From Corbicula japonica (lineage: Eukaryota; Mollusca; Bivalvia; Venerida; Cyrenidae), in NCBI GenBank assembly GCA_038501625.1, contig JAZAYU010000010.1, positions 9,755,380 to 9,819,379 of the forward strand: a stretch of 64,000 nucleotides of DNA, in the 5' to 3' direction. A program made the position numbers and the translations under genes. Below, one piece after another: positions 46,530-57,435 of this stretch. Under the pieces are notes generated by a model. The model was not told the origin of the DNA. It saw only the letters and a program-made list of their open reading frames with translations, and made no database searches. Each line of letters opens with the position of its first letter. Within the stretch, counting starts at the first letter, position 1.

Positions 46530-46660
46530 GCTTTTTCGAATGGCTGTTGCAACAGCTATGTTGACGGCAAAGTGAATGACGGCACGCTTTTTCGCAGCAA
46601 CTCGTGCCAAAACGTGCGTGCACGGCGACGTCACACGTCAAAACATCGTGCAACGTCCAA
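46530..46660 (+). repeat. CpG-rich repeat, second copy
   Basis: Aligns with 38346-38455 (see there). Contains GTGCGTGCACGGCGACGTCA. Confidence 0.4.
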
Positions 46661-46869
46661 TAAATTGTGAACGGCTCTATTCCAGCCACGCCTTTTAAAG
46701 TAATACGTCACACTGTTTACGATCAGAAATTATTATTCGTTAGATGAATAAGACTTCATCGTAGAGGATGAAGTTGAAGTGTACAGATACAGTTTAGGTC
46801 TTCAGTAAAAACAGAAACCTATTGTTTTGATTCCTCATTGTAACTGATTTCCTTTAAATAGTAGGATTA

Positions 46870-47065
46870 TTGATAGCATATTATCCAAGGCAATAGCATC
46901 ACGATTTTTCACCCTTTCTGTCAGAAAAATCAGTCTGGAGTAAAAAACAAGTTTTGTTATTGATCGACCGTTGTCATATAGATAACATCTCAACTTGTCT
47001 AGATTGATGGCTTATATACAGTGAACCCATCAAACATGAACAATTAGATCACTGACGGATAATCT
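46870..47065 (-). other. Cysteine-motif module 4, first-exon relic
   Basis: The plus strand TTGATCGACCGTTGTCATAT, AGATAACATCTCAACTTGTC, TATATACAGTGAACC and CAATTAGATCACTGA aligns with 35690-35805 (CGATCGATTGCTGACAACGC, AGATAACATCAAGACGATGC, GATATACAGCGAACG, CAATTAAAGCGCTGA). The minus-strand frame reads SLYISHQS (module 1: SLYITHKS) but then hits a stop, so this copy is dead. Confidence 0.35.
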
Positions 47066-48180
47066 TGACACATTCTTAGATACATTTTCCAAACCAATAC
47101 GTTATGCCTGCCGATTTAGATGTTACAGTATACTTTTATTACCTACGAACTTTTTTGAGCAGGTCCAAAAAAGACAATGCTTATAAGCACATTCCACAGA
47201 TGGGAGTATATTTAAATTTGGTGGAAAATTAAACTACAATGTATAAAGTTGAATGTTGCAATCAAACATTTTTCCAAGAATTAACCGGATGTCGTGTAGT
47301 AGTATAGGTATCAGCAAGATAAATTGTCTAAATCATGTTGTTTCGATAACGCAAGCTGATTTTTCCAAACAAATATGACAAGTGCAATTCTGAAACGCTA
47401 ATATGCACTTCCTCCTGATTAACATGTTCGTTTCATGTGTAATATTCCTCCTTCACTCATGTTTGGGGAGAGACGATGTGAAATGATGATTGTTACCACA
47501 TGGTTTGTTTTGTATACTAGATGTTAATGTCTATAATCATTATCGTTAGTCTTTGAATCAGGTATTCAACAGGTGTCAACTAATTTTGTCTGATTTATGA
47601 TTCTGTACATGTATCTTCTGTGAATAAACTAGCATATTTATGTTAGCTTTTTTGGGTGCGTCACCGGACAAGGATTAACGCCATAAAGTGGTGCAGACGA
47701 TATTACTTGTTATGAATTTGGCGATTAAAACATTATGTTGTCAAATGTGTAACTAAAGTGCTTTTGTATAATGATGTAATAATTGATAGTTGTAAATTGT
47801 TTTTAACAAATTTATTTACAACTAAAATGTCAAAAAATGATCAAATACACTTTTTCTTGTAACATGCCCCCAATTATATCATAAAGTCAAATTTCTACGT
47901 CAATTCCAGACATTGTTACGTTGATATCATTTGTTCAAATCATAACAAATAGTCTTGCCAATTTATCGAAAAACATCTGGATTCCAATTTAGTAGTGCGC
48001 GTTATTAGGAACGTTTCAGCATACTAAAGATAAAATGTTATTTTTAAACAGTTAGAATAATATTCACCGAGATTTATGTTACGTTGTTATTCCACAATAA
48101 AATATTATTAATAACTGTTTTAACCTTTGTATTGAGAAACATTGAATATTAAGAAATGGCAGTTATAGCCAACGGTAAAG
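47066..48180. other. Intronic DNA; family D half-copy
   Basis: At 47648-47770 GGTGCGTCACCGGACAAGGA, CCATAAAGTGGTGCAGACGA and AAAACATTATGTTGTCAAAT match half of family D. No gene. Confidence 0.4.
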
Positions 48181-48190
48181 TTTTGTGAAA

Positions 48191-48260
48191 GACCGACCGA
48201 CGGACGGACGGACACACGGACAAAGGGATCCCGATGTATCGCCGTTTCTTCGAAAGGGCG
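48191..48260 (-). repeat. (GTCC/GTCG)n-bearing bivalve repeat at the duplication edge
   Basis: GACCGACCGACGGACGGACG then GACACACGGAC, followed by GATGTATCGCCGTTTCTTCG and AAAGGGCGACAC. A related head occurs near 55705 and 63425. Repeated at 51181. Confidence 0.6.
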
Positions 48261-48494
48261 ACACAAAAACAGTATCATTTTCAAAACAATCATGATTAAA
48301 TAGCTAAATGAATTAAATTTTTGCAACAAATGTGAAAAGTTGAAATCATTTAATATTGAAGTTACAACGTGCAATTCATTGTTATCTATATAAATGTGAA
48401 TTTAATTGAGGATTTTTTTGTTTGCCATAGAATAATTACTTAACGGTTTATCATGACACATGGCCCTGTATCATCAATATTTTATTGCCTTGTT

Positions 48495-48580
48495 TAGTTC
48501 CACCCATTGTTTTCCCCTTTAGGGCAAACCCATTTTTTAAAACTGGGGACCATACGCCGCTGAACATGGAATGCTCCCTT
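48495..48580 (+). repeat. Family C fragment in duplication unit 1
   Basis: TTAGGGCAAACCCATTTTTT and CTGGGGACCATACGCCGCTG, then CATGGAATG. Repeated at 51485-51570 in unit 2. Confidence 0.7.
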
Positions 48581-49258
48581 TTCATCTATTTCAACATTGA
48601 CGTATTCAGTGAGATATCATGCCTAATAATGTTAAAGTCAAAATCATGTATTTTTGAGAAAGAATTAAATTACTTTGTGAGCCAAAACAACCATTTGTAC
48701 TGTTAACATACAATTTTACGGGCTATTAGTAAGAATAACAAGAAAAAAGTCTGATTCCTTTGAATGAAAAAGAGCAAATTGCCCTATAAAATATATTGGT
48801 TTTCCATGTATGCCGTCAAAGTTTTCTTCGCAACGTCTATTACATTTTAATAGATTGCTCTTTCATAGACGTCAGCTTAATATTTTTCCGTGTGTTTTGT
48901 CATTGGTTTTTCCTGAATAGTTTGGCAATAAATTCTATTGCACTTCAATAGAGGACCGCTTACAGGGTGTTGACTCATTTGAATAATACATAGAGGACAA
49001 TCAATATTAGATCAGCATATTCGTAGATTATGTTAAAGTTCCACGCTGCTTTTTCAAGGACTGTCACAAATGTATCCAATTTCTGTCTTTTTCTGTTATT
49101 AAGTAATAATGTACTGAAATTACTGAAATTTTTATGAGTATAAAAACAATGTTTTAATGATATCGACACAAGAAGAATACCAATTTCTGTTGACACAACG
49201 TAAAATCCTTGATTTTGAGGATGCTTGTTCGAATTCCACCAAAATACAATTCTTCAGG

Positions 49259-49405
49259 CTCCAAGGTTATAAAGCTGAGATTGGAAACCAGTCTCAAATC
49301 TCAAGCATCTGATTGGCTGAAATGTCGACTGGTCGCCATGTCAGCCAATAAGATGCTTGAGATTTGAGACTGGTTTCCATGCTCAGTTTTATAACCTTGG
49401 GCACT
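49259..49405. repeat. Foldback family P, copy 4
   Basis: CCAAGGTTATAAAGCTGAGA..GGCTGAAATGTCGACTGG and its near-complement TCGCCATGTCAGCCAATA..TTTTATAACCTTGGGCAC. One arm mismatch (CAATAAGA) is absent from copy 5. Confidence 0.9.
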
Positions 49406-50789
49406 GCATTTTTTCGTTTTACTCGTGCGGCTTGAACACATGTTTCAAACATGGCAAAACATGTAGAAGCGAATAATCTTATCTCATTCTAAATAGTGAT
49501 ACGAGTAATAGCTGTATTATGTCGGGACAAAGAAATCAAGCAGCACCTTCTGAGTGCAAAAACGGCGGATTCAATATAGTGACCAAGTCGTCAGGCTGAA
49601 AGAGACAGTATTTTCATTGCAATGGAATTTTCATGAATGTGTTCACAAAAGTATGAAGGGAACATAGTTCGAAACAACAACAAGAAATTAGAATTATGGA
49701 ATGAACAAGTGTTGATGTTATAAATGATGAATCATTCATGTGGAGTTCTATCAATGCTTTAAAAAGATGATGCAATTTCACTCTTTAAAATAACATATTC
49801 TAAGTATTGATATATTTTTCAATCAATGGCTTCATTTGTATTTGTTCAAGTAAGGAGGGTAAACTTATTAATCTCAACTGTTGTTAACTAATGCTTGATG
49901 GAATTTTCCAAAATTATGACATAAAATGCAATCATTTTAAAATGGTCATAAATCTTCCTTCTTAATTATCCCAACAGTTGTTGGAAATGTCTATAATAAT
50001 GAAAAATTGAAAAATGCAGCATAATCACAAAATGAGAATAGATTTGTTCCACCTTGTTTACACCCACTCCATTAAGATTAAATACTTAATAATTTTGGAA
50101 AAGCAAGACTCGCTGTGCTCTTATGATTGTCTACACCTGGTTCGCTTCGCTTGCCAATCGTTTTTGTCCAATATTATAAACATCAGTCTTTGAAAAGGGT
50201 ATTCACCCTAGGTCATTGTATTTTACTGTTTTAGATAAAGAAATAACTCTCTGGGTGCTTTATTGATTAGACATTAAATATTTTGTTATTCAGTCATTTG
50301 TCTTTTTCTAAAAAAAAACACCAATAAATCAACCACCACCGCAACAACAAAAACTTATAAACAAATTCTTAAATGTTGATAATTTAAGTGACACAATCCG
50401 AATGGCATCTCCGTGAATATGAATTGCCCCTCGACTAATTTTTTAATTAATCAACAATCAAATAAGATAAACGAAATCGCGATCTTTTTTCTTAAGGTGT
50501 TTGCATATTGCTTCGTCGTTGAATCTTTGTAAAGGTGGATTGTACATCACAGAATAATCCGAAAATGCCCAGACCGTGTCGAGGTATTATCAACTGTTCA
50601 TATCGTAACAGATAGTGTTGCCAACTTATCGTATTAATTCTGGGAAGTTATTTCATTGCTTTTGCATTTGGAAAGTTACTTAATACTGATAAGATCAAGA
50701 GGAACAATTTACAGATCAATTGTAAACTATTTTAAAGAGTTGCACACATGCTGCGTGGGTGGGGTAATATAGTTAGTACTGTAATCAAT

Positions 50790-50960
50790 AAAATAATCCG
50801 TTACCGATGTCATGCAGTGATAATAACGTTTGTCGGGGCTTTTCGATCAAACATATTTGGTGTTGTCCCGGCTAGCTCAGTAGGTAGCGTTGTCGGCATT
50901 GCATGGCATAGCGCTGTCGTCATGACGGTGCTGGTTCGCTCCCCAGTAGAGTCAATATTA
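50790..50960 (+). repeat. tRNA-derived SINE in duplication unit 1
   Basis: CCGTTACCGATGTCATGCAG, GTTGTCCCGGCTAGCTCAGT (A box), CATAGCGCTGTCGTCATGAC and TGGTTCGCTCCCCAGTAGAG (B box). Confidence 0.75.
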
Positions 50961-52248
50961 TTTGAAGGAAGGAGTTTATCTTAGAAAGTTGGGTTATTTT
51001 TAAAATAAAAATTAGATTATATCGTTACAACACTCTTTTGAATAATATTTTTGCATATATATTGTAAATACCACTCACAACTCGAAAGATAAATGTTAAT
51101 ATTACTGGTAAAAAGCATTTGCATCCATTCGCAATACTGAAGGCTGATCAATGTATCAAACAACAAGATGTTTTGTGAAAGACCGACCGACGGACGGACG
51201 GACACACGGACAAAGCGATCCCGATGTATCGCCGTTTCTTCGAAAGGGCGACACAAAAACAGTATCATTTTCAAAACAATCATGATTAAATAGCTAAATG
51301 AATTAAATTTTTGCAACAAATGTGAAAAGTTGAAATCATTTAATATTGAAGTTACAACGTGCAATTCATTGTTATCTATATAAATGTGAATTTAATTGAG
51401 GATTTTTTTGTTTGCCATAGAATAATTACTTAACGGTTTATCATGACACATGGCCCTGTATCATCAATATTTTATTGCCTTGTTTAGTTCCACCCATTGT
51501 TTTCCCCTTTAGGGCAAACCCATTTTTTAAAACTGGGGACCATACGCCGCTGAACATGGAATGCTCCCTTTTCATCTATTTCAACATTGACGTATTCAGT
51601 GAGATATCATGCCTAATAATGTTAAAGTCAAAATCATGTATTTTTGAGAAAGAATTAAATTACTTTGTGAGCCAAAACAACCATTTGTACTGTTAACATA
51701 CAATTTTACGGGCTATTAGTAAGAATAACAAGAAAAAAGTCTGATTCCTTTGAATGAAAAAGAGCAAATTGCCCTATAAAATATATTGGTTTTCCATGTA
51801 TGCCGTCAAAGTTTTCTTCGCAACGTCTATTACATTTTAATAGATTGCTCTTTCATAGACGTCAGCTTAATATTTTTCCGTGTGTTTTGTCATTGGTTTT
51901 TCCTGAATAGTTTGGCAATAAATTCTATTGCACTTCAATAGAGGACCGCTTACAGGGTGTTGACTCATTTGAATAATACATAGAGGACAATCAATATTAG
52001 ATCAGCATATTCGTAGATTATGTTAAAGTTCCACGCTGCTTTTTCAAGGACTGTCACAAATGTATCCAATTTCTGTCTTTTTCTGTTATTAAGTAATAAT
52101 GTACTGAAATTACTGAAATTTTTATGAGTATAAAAACAATGTTTTAATGATATCGACACAAGAAGAATACCAATTTCTGTTGACACAACGTAAAATCCTT
52201 GATTTTGAGGATGCTTGTTCGAATTCCACCAAAATACAATTCTTCAGG

Positions 52249-52395
52249 CTCCAAGGTTATAAAGCTGAGATTGGAAACCAGTCTCAAATCTCAAGCATCT
52301 GATTGGCTGAAATGTCGACTGGTCGCCATGTCAGCCAATCAGATGCTTGAGATTTGAGACTGGTTTCCATGCTCAGTTTTATAACCTTGGGCACT
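52249..52395. repeat. Foldback family P, copy 5
   Basis: Same as copy 4, with CAATCAGA restored so the arms match better. Confidence 0.9.
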
Positions 52396-53778
52396 GCATT
52401 TTTTCGTTTTACTCGTGCGGCTTGAACACAGGTTTCAAACATGGCAAAACATGTAGAAGCGAATAATCTTATCTCATTCTAAATAGTGATACGAGTAATA
52501 GCTGTATTATGTCGGGACAAAGAAATCAAGCAGCACCTTCTGAGTGCAAAAACGGCGGATTCAATATAGTGACCAAGTCGTCAGGCTGAAAGAGACAGTA
52601 TTTTCATTGCAATGGAATTTTCATGAATGTGTTCACAAAAGTATGAAGGGAACATAGTTCGAAACAACAACAAGAAATTAGAATTATGGAATGAACAAGT
52701 GTTGATGTTTTAAATGATGAATCATTCATGTGGAGTTCTATCAATGCTTTAAAAAGATGATGCAATTTCACTCTTTAAAATAACATATTCTAAGTATTGA
52801 TATATTTTTCAATCAATGGCTTCATTTGTATTTGTTCAAGTAAGGAGGGTAAACTTATTAATCTCAACTGTTGTTAACTAATGCTTGATGGAATTTTCCA
52901 AAATTATGACATAAAATGCAATCATTTTAAAATGGTCATAAATCTTCCTTCTTAATTATCCCAACAGTTGTTGGAAATGTCTATAATAATGAAAAATTGA
53001 AAAATGCAGCATAATCACAAAATGAGAATAGATTTGTTCCACCTTGTTTACACCCACTCCATTAAGATTAAATACTTAATAATTTTGGAAAAGCAAGACT
53101 CGCTGTGCTCTTATGATTGTCTACACCTGGTTCGCTTCGCTTGCCATCGTTTTTGTCCAATATTATAAACATCAGTCTTTGAAAAGGGTATTCACCCTAG
53201 GTCATTGTATTTTACTGTTTTAGATAAAGAAATAACTCTCTGGGTGCTTTATTGATTAGACATTAAATATTTTGTTATTCAGTCATTTGTCTTTTTCTAA
53301 AAAAAACACCAATAAATCAACCACCACCGCAACAACAAAAACTTATAAACACATTCTTAAATGTTGATAATTTAAGTGACACAATCCGAATGGCATCTCC
53401 GTGAATATGAATTGCCCCTCGACTAATTTTTTTAATTAATCAACAATCAAATAAGATAAACGAAATCGCGATCTTTTTTCTTAAGGTGTTTGCATATTGC
53501 TTCGTCGTTGAATCTTTGTAAAGGTGGATTGTACATCACAGAATAATCCGAAAATGCCCAGACCGTGTCGAGGTATTATCAACTGTTCATATCGTAACAG
53601 ATAGTGTTGCCAACTTATCGTATTAATTCTGGGAAGTTATTTCATTGCTTTTGCATTTGGAAAGTTACTTAATACTGATAAGATCAAGAGGAACAATTTA
53701 CAGATCAATTGTAAACTATTTTAAAGAGTTGCACACATGCTGCGTGGGTGGGGTAATATAGTTAGTACTGTAATCAAT

Positions 53779-53949
53779 AAAATAATCCGTTACCGATGTC
53801 ATGCAGTGATAATAACGTTTGTCGGGGCTTTTCGATCAAACATATTTGGTGTTGTCCCGGCTAGCTCAGTAGGTAGCGTTGTCGGCATTGCATGGCATAG
53901 CGCTGTCGTCATGACGGTGCTGGTTCGCTCCCCAGTAGAGTCAATATTA
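53779..53949 (+). repeat. tRNA-derived SINE in duplication unit 2
   Basis: Identical by eye to the SINE at 50790-50960, at an offset of 2989. Confidence 0.75.
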
Positions 53950-54159
53950 TTTGAAGGAAGGAGTTTATCTTAGAAAGTTGGGTTATTTTTAAAATAAAAA
54001 TTAGATTATATCGTTACAACACTCTTTTGAATAATATTTTTGCATATATATTGTAAATACCACTCACAACTCGAAAGATAAATGTTAATATTACTGGTTA
54101 AAAGCATTTGCATCCATTCGCAATACTGAAGGCTGATCAATGTATCAAACAACAAGATG

Positions 54160-55161
54160 TTGTTGAGATAATACTGAAATGAACTCTACCTTAAGAATTT
54201 CGAATTAGACTCCCATCGTGTCGGTTACAGGTTAACTATTCCAGTAGATTATATGTTTGATCTGAAACATCGGGTTCCTTAAACACCAAGTGACATTCTT
54301 ACACAGGTTCGAACTCAGAAGTCAAAATCTTTCAAAACGAAAATAAAATCATAAAATAATACCGCTGGAATAACAATATACTTATTCCTTTCACAAACGC
54401 AACATGAACGACATTTTGAAACAAGGGCATTTGTTTACATGCATATTTCGCAAATTTGTGAATGTCAACAGTATATATTTTCTCGTGTATTCTAAATAAA
54501 TTAAAAAGCTGATTTAATTTTACTCTGCTAACTTCGATTACTGAATAGATAACAGTAACTACGAAACAGGGGAAATGAACCCTTAAACCATATACGTAAA
54601 ATAACGTATACTATTTCTACGTAAAATAACACCTGCTGTAAGATAATCAAGGAGAGAGATGGGATGATGTACACTAACATGATTCTACCGTTGAATCAGC
54701 TTTTCAAGACGGGACGGATTTAAAAAATCTGAATATATTAATATACATATACACGTATAATATACATATTACTCTTTAAATGTCAATATTTCTAAATAAA
54801 ACGTCAATTCTACCGGAAGCGCAAAAGGGAAATAATAGCGCAATATTTGATTTTTTTTCAAAAGTTTCTAGTTTTTTACTTGTTTGCAATGAATTGTTCT
54901 AAAAGGTATATAATATAAAGTAAAGTGTTTTAGTTCTAGAGATAGTAAAAAAAATATTTGTGTAAATAATTGTCTGACAAATAGCAATTTAGCACTCCGG
55001 TATTATTGCGCGTACATGAAGTTATTTATAGATAATGACCGATGCGAAGTTCATAATTTGACCATGTTATGCATTTCGCGTCTTTAGTTTTGATGTTGTA
55101 GGAACAAGGAACGCAAATGATTGATGAATTTAACTAAACTTTTGGCACTATTTATTTTCAG
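54160..55161. other. 3' end of intron 1, nothing recognised
   Basis: AT-rich unique-looking DNA leading to the branch and polypyrimidine region (GGCACTATTTATTTTCAG) of exon 2. Confidence 0.4.
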
Positions 55162-55383
55162 GTAATTCGTTTAGATCCATGATTGGCAACCAGGTTCAAG
55201 TTACATCGTGTTTGCTTTTGGCTACAGGTGCTCTACTTCTCATTCTATTTCAACTAAAAACATTCCAACAGCAGAGGGCAGGTCAGCCAACAATTTATGA
55301 TACGGAGCCAAGGGGCACGTGCAACTTAAGGTCCAAGTTTATATACAGCGGCGGATTTGCAGCAATTTTTCAGTTATTTTCAG
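55162..55383 (+). CDS. Claudin/PMP22-like protein, exon 2
   Basis: Encodes the end of codon 85 through residue 158 plus one base of 159. It follows TTTATTTTCAG and ends TTTTCAG|GTATAG. It holds the last part of loop 1 (NSFRSMIGNQ), membrane helix 2 (about 96-116, VQVTSCLLLATGALLLILFQ), an intracellular stretch rich in Gln, Arg and Pro (118-143) and the start of helix 3 (144-158, FIYSGGFAAIFQLFS). Length is 222 bases, exactly 74 codons, so skipping it would keep frame but lose helix 2 and half of helix 3. An ATG in the exon (55179) is internal and not a start. Confidence 0.85.
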
Positions 55384-55569
55384 GTATAGTACATTTGTGA
55401 TAGCTAGACAGTCACGTGACAGACTTGTGCATTTAAATATGGATAATCAGCAAATCGTTTCAGAAATTTGATATCGCCATGTTCTCTTGATGAGTTTTTA
55501 TCACGGAAACAATGTTTAACAAGAGATGTTTGTTAAACATGTAATCGTATGTCCCTCCAGTTATTTTAT

Positions 55570-55770
55570 CGAAGATCCCTGTGACCATGACCTTTGACCT
55601 ACTGACCTAAAGTCAATTGGGGTCATCTACTTGTGATTTCTATTCTCCCTACTAAATCTGAGAACCTTATGTCAAATGGTTGTCTTGTTATTGATCAGAC
55701 AAGGTTGGTTACGGACGGACGGACCGACGAAGGCGGCACAATTAGCTCTTATCCGCCGTAAGATTGTTCT
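55570..55770 (+). repeat. GACCTTTGACCTACTGACC bivalve repeat with (GGAC)n
   Basis: GTGACCATGACCTTTGACCT, ACTGACCTAAAGTCAATTGG and GGTCATCTACTTG, then GGTTACGGACGGACGGACCG. I recognise this word order from many bivalve genomic sequences. It contains direct GACCT half-sites of the type bound by nuclear receptors, but there is no evidence of use. Confidence 0.6.
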
Positions 55771-56454
55771 TAGTTATTTAATTGCGAGTATCACGTGACT
55801 GTCTACTTATCCATAATCAGTTATTCAATTATAACCATTGATATAAAAAAAAACAGATATCAATGATTTCGTTTTAAATTCGTTTTTCGTTTTTCGAAGA
55901 AACACCCATCGGAAATTAATTATTTTATTTTATTATTTATTTGTTTGGTGATACTTTCTTTATTATATGCTATGTACTAATTTGGAATATTTCAAAAGAT
56001 CTCTCTATACTAAAATGACCTGTGGGAAACATATTGCCATTACCAATAACTGCGTTTCTAATCATCTTGTGCAATTTGTTCAATAAAACTCTACGAATCT
56101 AATTATGTCTTACGGCAGACGTAGCAAAATACGTGCAATTCAAATTAATCATGTCCAAAATCCCGAATGATTAAGTTGTATTGTCTTGACGACCATGGAA
56201 CATGAAATTTCTCTGGGTAATATAAAACAGTTAATCTCCAATCAGTCGCAATATCAGGAAAAATCCACAATCAGTTTCTTCACCGAGATTCGTTTCTCGT
56301 CCACTACCGGAACTAATGAGATTGTCGTTGTGAAATTCTAGAGATGGATAGTGGCAAAGATTGCATAGAAAACGGAAAACGGATATTGGAACATTTTTAC
56401 CTAACAGTTTAGTGACTGACTTGAATCAGAACTTTCATATTGACTTCTACATGC

Positions 56455-56520
56455 AGTAACCTTATCTATGCCGTGTGGCTGTCACGAAAAGTCTCCCCGT
56501 ACATTTCAATCTGTGCGGGT
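56455..56520 (+). repeat. SINE tail fragment
   Basis: GCCGTGTGGCTGTCACGAAA then AGTCTCCCCGTACATTTCAA matches the tail at 29925 and 38110. Confidence 0.5.
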
Positions 56521-56923
56521 ATTCATTTTGACTTTGACGGTCGTTCAGAATAATAATTTTGTTTGTTATGAATTACTTAAAGTGAATTTGTATATGTGTT
56601 TTTTGTCAGTTATGACGTTATTCATTGATTATCCCTGCTAGATAAGTGACATGTTATGATCAGTCATCCTTGGTCGCCTCCTGGCGGTCTGATGCCATAA
56701 GCACAACATCCCTGTCAATGTCATTATCAGTTTACGGCCATCTTCATACCTACCAGCGTTTTAAAAAAATACGATCAACTATTGCATTCAACACGTTGCA
56801 ATAATTCACATTTCCTTGCATTTCATAACTTAATATATTACCATACATATTAATATATTACAATATTTTACTATGGCCTGTTTATTTAAAATAAAAAATG
56901 CTTAACTTCCATTTCCATTTCAG

Positions 56924-57435
56924 GCGTGCTTTTAGGCCTGGTTATTGTAGAATTTGCAAAAAGATACTTTTCATACAAAGAACCGCGACCACCTGTTCCT
57001 TATACACTATTTATAGCTGGACTAGGGGTCGCAAGTTCCGGTCTCTGTGGATTTATTGAGCTCATTATTGCATTCAGAACAAAAGAAAACCGTCCGAATC
57101 ACGGTGGAAATGGTAACAAACAGCATCTCACGCCACAACAACTTTTACCTCTCAACCATGATCAAGGTCAAGGTCATAACATCGCTCAAGGTCAAAGTTG
57201 TGACCATGACCTTGGACACCGAGATTCACCAGTGAGAAATACGTCTATAGATGATGGAGATTATTATGGGCAGGATTATAACGTTGAGAATCCTGCATTT
57301 TGTACTCAAGGTGCCAGGAAATCGTGTCAGTCGAACAAACTGTTTCCGGGATACCGGCTTGGAAGAAACAATCTACAAGGACACAATAAAAAATGGTGGC
57401 GAAAGGTCGCATTTGCTTCAGCTCCCTATTTGTAG
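56924..57435 (+). CDS. Claudin/PMP22-like protein, exon 3 (helices 3-4 and tail)
   Basis: Encodes the end of codon 159 through residue 328 and stops with TAG at 57433-57435. It completes helix 3 (VLLGLVIVEFA), the short second extracellular loop (KRYFSYKEPRPPVPYT, about 171-186) and helix 4 (about 187-209). Then follows a 119-residue cytoplasmic tail, long for a claudin. The middle of the tail is rich in His, Gln, Gly and Asp (about 237-260) and is encoded by GGTCAAGGTCA/TGACCATGACCTT words like those of the intron 2 repeat. Later residues are acidic and Tyr-rich (DDGDYYGQDY), then basic. The C-terminus is APYL, which might act as a PDZ ligand (inference). The GTG at 56926 is an internal codon. 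Confidence 0.85.

Larger units (their letters stand above)
48181..51170 (+). repeat. 2.99 kb tandem duplication, unit 1
   Basis: Almost identical to 51171-54159 (offset 2990, falling to 2989 after small indels). I count about nine differences, for example 48226 G against 51216 C, a T/G in CACATG/CACAGG, and run-length changes in A and T tracts. The unit starts in a (GACC/GACG)n repeat, and contains a C fragment, foldback P copy 4 and a SINE. Junctions: AAAG|TTTTGTG (left), GATG|TTTTGTG (between), GATG|TTGTTG (right), with up to 3 bp (GTT) of microhomology. Confidence 0.95.
51171..54159 (+). repeat. 2.99 kb tandem duplication, unit 2
   Basis: Direct repeat of 48181-51170 at over 99% identity by eye. 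Its right edge is intact intron sequence. The duplication lies wholly in intron 1, so it leaves the coding sequence unchanged and lengthens the intron. Confidence 0.95.
31657..55161 (+). other. Intron 1 of the claudin-like gene (about 23.5 kb)
   Basis: Bounded by GTAGGT and a pyrimidine-rich TTTATTTTCAG. The exons it separates fit a claudin fold with no missing segment (loop 1 leads directly to helix 2), so no further exon is required inside. Most of its content is repeats, described separately. Confidence 0.75.
55384..56923 (+). other. Intron 2 of the claudin-like gene (1540 bp)
   Basis: Bounded by GTATAG and CATTTCCATTTCAG. It contains a GACCTTTGACC-type repeat (55570-55770) and a SINE tail (56455-56520). 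Otherwise AT-rich. Confidence 0.75.

Noticed and set aside
50860..50950. tRNA gene (A and B boxes) at 50860, 53850, 38235 and 34150
   Set aside because: The boxes are present, but acceptor and anticodon stems do not pair, the copies share long non-tRNA flanks, and they are dispersed: SINEs.
48485..51696. Duplicated 73-codon frames (48485 and 51475), and 73-codon minus frames (48975 and 51965)
   Set aside because: Identity comes from the 2.99 kb duplication. The first begins in a family C fragment, and none has motifs or splice context.
55179..55400. Exon 2 as a free-standing 73-residue gene starting at 55179
   Set aside because: The ATG lies inside an exon preceded by a good acceptor, and the frame ends just past a GTATAG donor; phase fits exons 1 and 3.
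55586..55620. Nuclear-receptor response element (GACCT half-sites) in intron 2
   Set aside because: The half-sites belong to a high-copy bivalve repeat, so their presence is not evidence of regulation.
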